Shown here: one piece after another, positions 13,333 through 16,858 of the stretch | Numbering within the stretch: position 1 is the first letter of the stretch | Layout: every line of letters begins with the position of its first letter | Source: Pseudomonadota bacterium | Lineage (GTDB): Bacteria; Bdellovibrionota; Bacteriovoracia; Bacteriovoracales; Bacteriovoracaceae | Assembly (NCBI GenBank): GCA_023432655.1 | Contig: JAEYUK010000171.1 | Coordinates: forward strand, 1-16,858 | DNA: 16,858 bases | Direction: 5' to 3' | The notes under the pieces: generated by a model | Database searches by the model: none | What the model saw: only the letters and a program-made list of their open reading frames with translations | Told to the model about the DNA's origin: nothing | Position numbers and translations under genes: made by a program

Positions 13333-14505
13333 TTACTGCATTTTCATAATCACTTTGATGTATTCATCTTTTTTATCATTAAAGTTTTTATAGGCTTCCG
13401 GACCATCTTCCAGATTTAATCGGTGAGAAATCACAAAAGATGGATCGATCTCATCGTTTAAAATTCTTTCAAGAAGTGGTTTCATGTACTTCTGAGTATG
13501 AGTTTGACCCATCTTCAGAGTGAGTCCTTTTCCAAAAGCCGCGCCGAAAGGAAACTTATCCAGAAATCCTCCATAAACGCCGGGAATAGAAACTGTTCCT
13601 CCTTTACGACAGGCCTGAATGGCGTGTCTTAAAGCATCCGGTCGGTCAGTTCCAATTTTAGCTTTTTGTTTGACGGTATCAATGGCGTTAAGAATGGTGT
13701 GGCCATGGGCCTCGAGTCCTACGGCATCGATACAAGAATCAGGTCCACGACCTCCTGTTAGAAATCTGAGTTCTTCGGTTACTGAGCTTTCATCTTCGAA
13801 GTTTATGATTTCGGCGCCAATCTCCTGTGCCAGTTTGAGTCGGGCTTCAAAGTGATCAATGGCAATGACCCGTTCGGCACCTAACAGGAATGCACTTTTA
13901 ATGCACATAAGACCCACTGGACCTGCTCCCCATACCGCCACAGTGTCACCTGGTTGGATATGACAATTTTCAGCGGCCATATAGCCGGTAGGGAATATAT
14001 CACTCAGAAAAAGGACCCTTTCGTCATCAATTCCAGGCGGGATCACAAGTGAGTTCGTATCCACAAAAGGGACTCTGATGAATTCTGCCTGACCTCCGGA
14101 ATAACCTCCGTACATGTGAGAGTAACCGAAAATACCCGAACCGGAATAACCATAAAGTTTTTCCGGAATCATGAAGTTAGGATTCGAGTTGTCGCAGGCC
14201 GAGAATTCCTGGTCCAGGCAATGATGACAGTGACCACATCCGATATCAAAAGGGATAACGATCTTATCACCCACCTTTACATTTTTAACTAACGGACCTA
14301 CTTCCATGACCTCTCCCATGGTTTCATGTCCCATGATGTCGCCTTTTTCCATAGTGGGTATAACTCCATTATAGAGATGGAGATCTGAACCGCAGATGGC
14401 GGTGGTCGTAACCCGAACGATGGCATCATTCGGATTAAGGATAGTAGGATCATGAACATGCTTTAGAGCGATATTGTGTTTTCCTTCCCAAGTTAAGGCC
14501 TTCAT
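13333..14505 (-). CDS. Zinc-dependent alcohol dehydrogenase, formaldehyde-dehydrogenase-like
   Basis: A 390-residue medium-chain dehydrogenase of the glutathione-independent formaldehyde-dehydrogenase-like group, longer than usual ADHs by an insertion after the structural zinc lobe ([21 protein letters not shown]). Zinc ligands are visible: C38 (AICGSDLH), H60 (MGHET) and structural cysteines C90, C93, C96 and C104. The nucleotide-binding site is GAGPVG, followed by AIDHFEAR with an Asp that favours NAD. It would oxidise aldehydes or alcohols in the cytosol; the exact substrate is unknown. TTAGGAG before the ATG overlaps the stop of the SRPBCC gene, and a ribosome binding site at its own stop served the lost SDR gene. 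So SRPBCC, ADH and SDR formed one operon. Neighbourhood suggests a stress-type function. Confidence 0.92.
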   Translation of the reverse strand: MKALTWEGKHNIALKHVHDPTILNPNDAIVRVTTTAICGSDLHLYNGVIPTMEKGDIMGHETMGEVMEVGPLVKNVKVGDKIVIPFDIGCGHCHHCLDQEFSACDNSNPNFMIPEKLYGYSGSGIFGYSHMYGGYSGGQAEFIRVPFVDTNSLVIPPGIDDERVLFLSDIFPTGYMAAENCHIQPGDTVAVWGAGPVGLMCIKSAFLLGAERVIAIDHFEARLKLAQEIGAEIINFEDESSVTEELRFLTGGRGPDSCIDAVGLEAHGHTILNAIDTVKQKAKIGTDRPDALRHAIQACRKGGTVSIPGVYGGFLDKFPFGAAFGKGLTLKMGQTHTQKYMKPLLERILNDEIDPSFVISHRLNLEDGPEAYKNFNDKKDEYIKVIMKMQ

Positions 14506-14514
14506 AAAAATCTC

Positions 14515-14982
14515 CTAATGTAATAAGTGTTCTTTGCGTCCGCTCGTCTGACCCTTGGTCGTAGGTATTTCTCCGGTTTCCATTAAGGCCTTCATGCGTC
14601 TTAGAAATATTTCAATAAGAGTCGAGGGCCCGTGAGTTTTAAAATTAATCTTTTCAAAATCAGCAATCGCCGTGAGATGAGTGCCACGATTAGCAGGAGC
14701 GCTTAAAATGTGAAAGGTCAGGGTACCTTCGAACTTAGACTGAGGTTTATTCCGCCATTCTATCTCATATTGGTCAGGATCGATTTTTCTAGAACTTTCT
14801 AATACCAGTTCTAAAAAGTTATCCAGGTTCAGAGGTAAATCCTTAAGGACTTTCTCGACGTTTTGTTTGTTCTGACAAAAATTATAAACTTCTTCCGGGT
14901 CCAGAGGGGAGTTGGTACTGCTAAAAAATCCTCTCTCTTTATCGAGGCTTCCTAGGAGACTAGGTGATTCTGTTGTATTCAT
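14515..14982 (-). CDS. SRPBCC (cyclase/dehydrase-like) protein
   Basis: A 155-residue soluble protein. The region from about residue 20 onward has the helix-grip pattern of SRPBCC proteins: a first strand and helix (SSTNSPLDPEEVYNFCQN), then strands ending in KFEGTLTFHILSAPANRGT and THLTAIADFE. It ends with a long helix, LRRMKALMETGEIPTTKGQ, and SGRKE. That ending is common in SRPBCC proteins that sit beside formaldehyde-dehydrogenase-like ADHs, as I recall. It would bind a hydrophobic ligand; no catalysis is evident. The ATG at 14982 is chosen because GAGGAG lies seven bases before it; the open frame extends 28 codons upstream without a ribosome binding site. It is first in a minus-strand operon and divergent from the BON gene. 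Confidence 0.82.
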   Translation of the reverse strand: MNTTESPSLLGSLDKERGFFSSTNSPLDPEEVYNFCQNKQNVEKVLKDLPLNLDNFLELVLESSRKIDPDQYEIEWRNKPQSKFEGTLTFHILSAPANRGTHLTAIADFEKINFKTHGPSTLIEIFLRRMKALMETGEIPTTKGQTSGRKEHLLH

Positions 14983-15054
14983 GTTTACTCCTCTTTTATT
15001 TTTCACTCCGGATATAGTCTGCAAGTGGAGTGCCGTTACATAACAAAGTGCAAA

Positions 15055-15083
15055 TTGAGATTTCATTCTTAAAAACTAGGATA
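15055..15083 (+). promoter_or_regulatory. Possible promoter of the BON gene
   Basis: TTGAGA (15055-15060) and AGGATA (15078-15083) are 17 bases apart, and AAGGAG precedes the ATG at 15104. The -10 is poor. The 121-base gap also has to hold the divergent SRPBCC promoter, for which I see no clear hexamers. Confidence 0.3.
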
Positions 15084-15103
15084 AAGCTTAACAAGGAGTT
15101 TCT

Positions 15104-15496
15104 ATGGAAACCTCAAAAGAACCTGGAGTCAGTGGGAAGAACAAAGAAGGTAAGACTTGGACCAACTTCGAAGAACTTCAAAAACAGAAAGCTTTCATAG
15201 ATGCTGTTGATGAAGCGCCGAAGGCCCATAATCTCTACGGTCGGTCCGATTTAAAGAACCAAGAACGGCCAGAGACCAGTAATCTTCTTGAAAGTGAAAT
15301 CGTTGATGCCTTAAAGCGAAGTCCCCACATGGATTTTAAAGACCTTTTTGTGGAAGTTAATGAAGGAGTAGTCTCCCTCACTGGATATGTGGAGGATATG
15401 GCGGAACTACGGGAGTTGGAAAATATCACCAAAAATGTTCCCGGTGTAATCAAGGTCGTGAATCACGTTGAAGTCAGAAGTGATGAGAGCTTTTAG
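15104..15496 (+). CDS. BON-domain protein
   Basis: A 130-residue protein with no signal peptide. The N-terminal 60 residues are polar and probably flexible. Residues about 62-126 form one BON domain: helix LLESEIVDALKRSPHM, strand LFVEVNEGVVSLTGYV, helix EDMAELRELENITKNV, and strand VIKVVNHVEV, with the conserved Gly in SLTGYV. BON domains bind phospholipids or act in envelope stress (OsmY-like), but without a signal peptide this one is likely cytoplasmic. The ATG is fixed by AAGGAG. It is divergent from the SRPBCC/ADH operon, in line with a shared stress setting. Its 3' end overlaps the convergent radical SAM gene by 23 bases. Confidence 0.88.
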   Translation: METSKEPGVSGKNKEGKTWTNFEELQKQKAFIDAVDEAPKAHNLYGRSDLKNQERPETSNLLESEIVDALKRSPHMDFKDLFVEVNEGVVSLTGYVEDMAELRELENITKNVPGVIKVVNHVEVRSDESF

Positions 15497-16858
15497 GCTT
15501 AGGAACTCTTATGTCGAACCACTCTCGGATATCCATGTCAAGGCCCTGGCCTAGCATATAATTAAAGAGCGCGCGTCTTAAACCGATTCCGAGTTCGTCG
15601 TGATCGACAAATTTTTCTTCTGTAAAAGGAAGCTCATTCCGGGCAAAGAGACCATATTCAGATTTTTTGGGTTGAATGATTTTAACTTTAAACTTCTCCG
15701 GATGAAGACCAACTGGCGAGTGGGCCGTCAGTGCAAAACGATGCCAGAAGGCGGAGCTTAAATAGTTCTTTTTAAAAAGTTCTCGGACAACTTCTAGGCT
15801 ATCGATAGTTTCCTGGACCGTCTGGGTTGGAAAACCGTACATGAGATAAGCATGAACGAAAATCCCTGCGTCTTTAAAGTTTTTAGTGGTCGTGGCGACT
15901 TTCTCAATAGAAATGCCCTTATCAATAAGTTTTAAAATCCTTTCACTGGCAACTTCAATTCCACCGGTTACCGCTATACAACCAGCTTCTTTCATAAGTT
16001 TCGTAACATCAAGAGTGAAGAAAGGATCAAAGCGTATGTTTCCCCACCACTGAATCTTTAGACCCCGTTTTAAAATTTCTTCACTCATGGCCTTAAGGAG
16101 ATTTGGTGGGGCCGCTTCATCAACAAAATGAAAGCCGCTCACTCCAGTTTCTTTCATGATTTTTTCAATCTTATCTACCACAGAAGAAGCGGTATCAGGT
16201 TCAAAGCGCCCGATGTAATCGAGACTCACATCACAGAAGGTGCATTTTTTCCAATAGCACCCATGGGCCAGAATCATCTTATTCCACCGGCCGTCGCTCC
16301 AGAGCCTCTGCATGGGATTGATTGTCTCCAGCATGGAAATATAACGAGTCATGTCCAGGCCACGAAAGCTTGGGGCCTCAAGATTTTTAAATTTAATATC
16401 CTGGAGTTCAGAAGAAGAGGAGTAGACTACTTTCCCGTCTTTTCGGAACATGGTTCTAAGAAGAGGGCCTGACCCGTCTTTTATGAAGTTTAAAAGATGT
16501 TCAATAGGTTTTTCGCCGTCATCGAAAGTGATAAAGTCAATGAGATCAAAAATTCTTGGGTCTTCTAATGAACGAAGCTCCGTATTGACATAGCCACCGC
16601 CCATTAAAACTTTAACTTGTGGAAACTCTTTTTTAGTCGTTTCAGCAATTCTTAAAGCTCCTAGGAGGTTCCCGGGAAAAGGGACAGAGAGTCCAATCAC
16701 ATCCGGTTGAAATTTTATAAGGAAATCCCGAGTAACTTCACTTATCCATTCATCCAGAATCGTTCTTTTTTTCAAACGTCTCTGTAGGGGAGAGTAGGAC
16801 GTTAGGGCCAGAGCTATTTTTTCAGCGTAGCGAGAGAACCCAAAATCATCATCCACTC
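15474..16858 (-). CDS. Cobalamin-binding-type radical SAM protein (5' end outside window)
   Basis: The visible 460 residues lack the first part of the protein; the frame runs off the end (the GTG at 16856 is internal). A B12-binding-like domain is seen in part: FQPDVIGLSVPFPGNLLGALR, then VKVLMGGGYVNTE and IDFITFDDGEKPIEHLL. The radical SAM core follows, with GCYWKKCTFCDV (cysteines at 16257-16259, 16242-16244 and 16233-16235) for the 4Fe-4S cluster, a GFHFVDEAAPP strand, WWGNIRFDP, TGGIEVASERILKLIDKG and AYLMYGFPTQT. The cysteine spacing is Cx4Cx2C, not the usual Cx3Cx2C. The C-terminus (residues about 360-460) has no recognised domain. Such enzymes may methylate or modify lipids, peptides or cofactors; the reaction is unknown. 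It is convergent with and overlaps the BON gene. Confidence 0.87.
   Translation of the reverse strand, partial: VDDDFGFSRYAEKIALALTSYSPLQRRLKKRTILDEWISEVTRDFLIKFQPDVIGLSVPFPGNLLGALRIAETTKKEFPQVKVLMGGGYVNTELRSLEDPRIFDLIDFITFDDGEKPIEHLLNFIKDGSGPLLRTMFRKDGKVVYSSSSELQDIKFKNLEAPSFRGLDMTRYISMLETINPMQRLWSDGRWNKMILAHGCYWKKCTFCDVSLDYIGRFEPDTASSVVDKIEKIMKETGVSGFHFVDEAAPPNLLKAMSEEILKRGLKIQWWGNIRFDPFFTLDVTKLMKEAGCIAVTGGIEVASERILKLIDKGISIEKVATTTKNFKDAGIFVHAYLMYGFPTQTVQETIDSLEVVRELFKKNYLSSAFWHRFALTAHSPVGLHPEKFKVKIIQPKKSEYGLFARNELPFTEEKFVDHDELGIGLRRALFNYMLGQGLDMDIREWFDIRVPKPKSSHHF

Noticed and set aside
1..16858. Insertion sequence, prophage or integrative element
   Set aside because: No transposase, integrase, tRNA-flanked direct repeats or phage genes; the inverted repeats seen are promoter or terminator sized.

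Overview
The window reads as an ordinary accessory or housekeeping stretch of a Gram-negative, AT-leaning bacterial chromosome. Evidence for Gram-negative is a lipoprotein with a Gly at +2, several Sec signal peptides for small periplasmic or secreted proteins, and a YceI protein. The mix of YceI, DUF488, DUF1428, DUF3147, a BON protein, a secreted protein-glutaminase-like enzyme and several short secreted proteins of no known family would fit a free-living or predatory delta-type lineage such as Bdellovibrionota (Bacteriovorax/Peredibacter-like). That is an inference from gene repertoire, not proof. I see no tRNA, rRNA, CRISPR array, transposase or phage gene.

Layout. 1-3075: the 3' end of an ArsO-like flavin monooxygenase converges on a zinc alcohol dehydrogenase (minus). 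This is divergent from an orphan membrane histidine kinase. 3084-3212 holds a 42-residue secreted peptide gene (minus) with a strong ribosome binding site. 3315-4553: a His-rich CDF zinc exporter is followed closely by a DUF3147 membrane protein. 4646-5605: a SpoIIAA/STAS-like protein precedes a damaged DUF1275 (YoaK-type) membrane protein gene. 5584-7461: a secreted protein of unknown function (minus) is divergent from a YceI protein. They share a symmetric promoter region built from two 10-bp inverted arms. A secreted Gly/Thr-repeat protein (minus) follows. 7614-9667: DUF488 meets, stop to stop, a translationally coupled GNAT acetyltransferase / PLP amino-acid racemase pair (minus). 9971-11454: a secreted protein-glutaminase-like deamidase is coupled by TAATG to a lipoprotein with an EF-hand. 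11510-11860: DUF1428 (minus). 11964-12086: an orphan intrinsic terminator suggests a small RNA. 12109-13237: an M14-type zinc hydrolase and an overlapping small gene. 13227-14982: an operon on the minus strand with an SRPBCC/cyclase-like protein, a formaldehyde-dehydrogenase-like alcohol dehydrogenase, and the decayed 5' end of a short-chain dehydrogenase. 15104-16858: a BON protein converges on and overlaps a cobalamin-binding radical SAM protein that runs off the window.

Two themes cut across the window. First, several genes without any Shine-Dalgarno sequence have a -10-like hexamer exactly 6 or 7 bases before the start codon, which suggests leaderless mRNAs. Second, genes of related function sit in tight pairs whose ribosome binding site overlaps the previous stop, or whose start overlaps it. 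The best candidate for something new is the coupled secreted deamidase/EF-hand lipoprotein pair. The divergent 6346-6463 promoter and the 42-residue secreted peptide come next.
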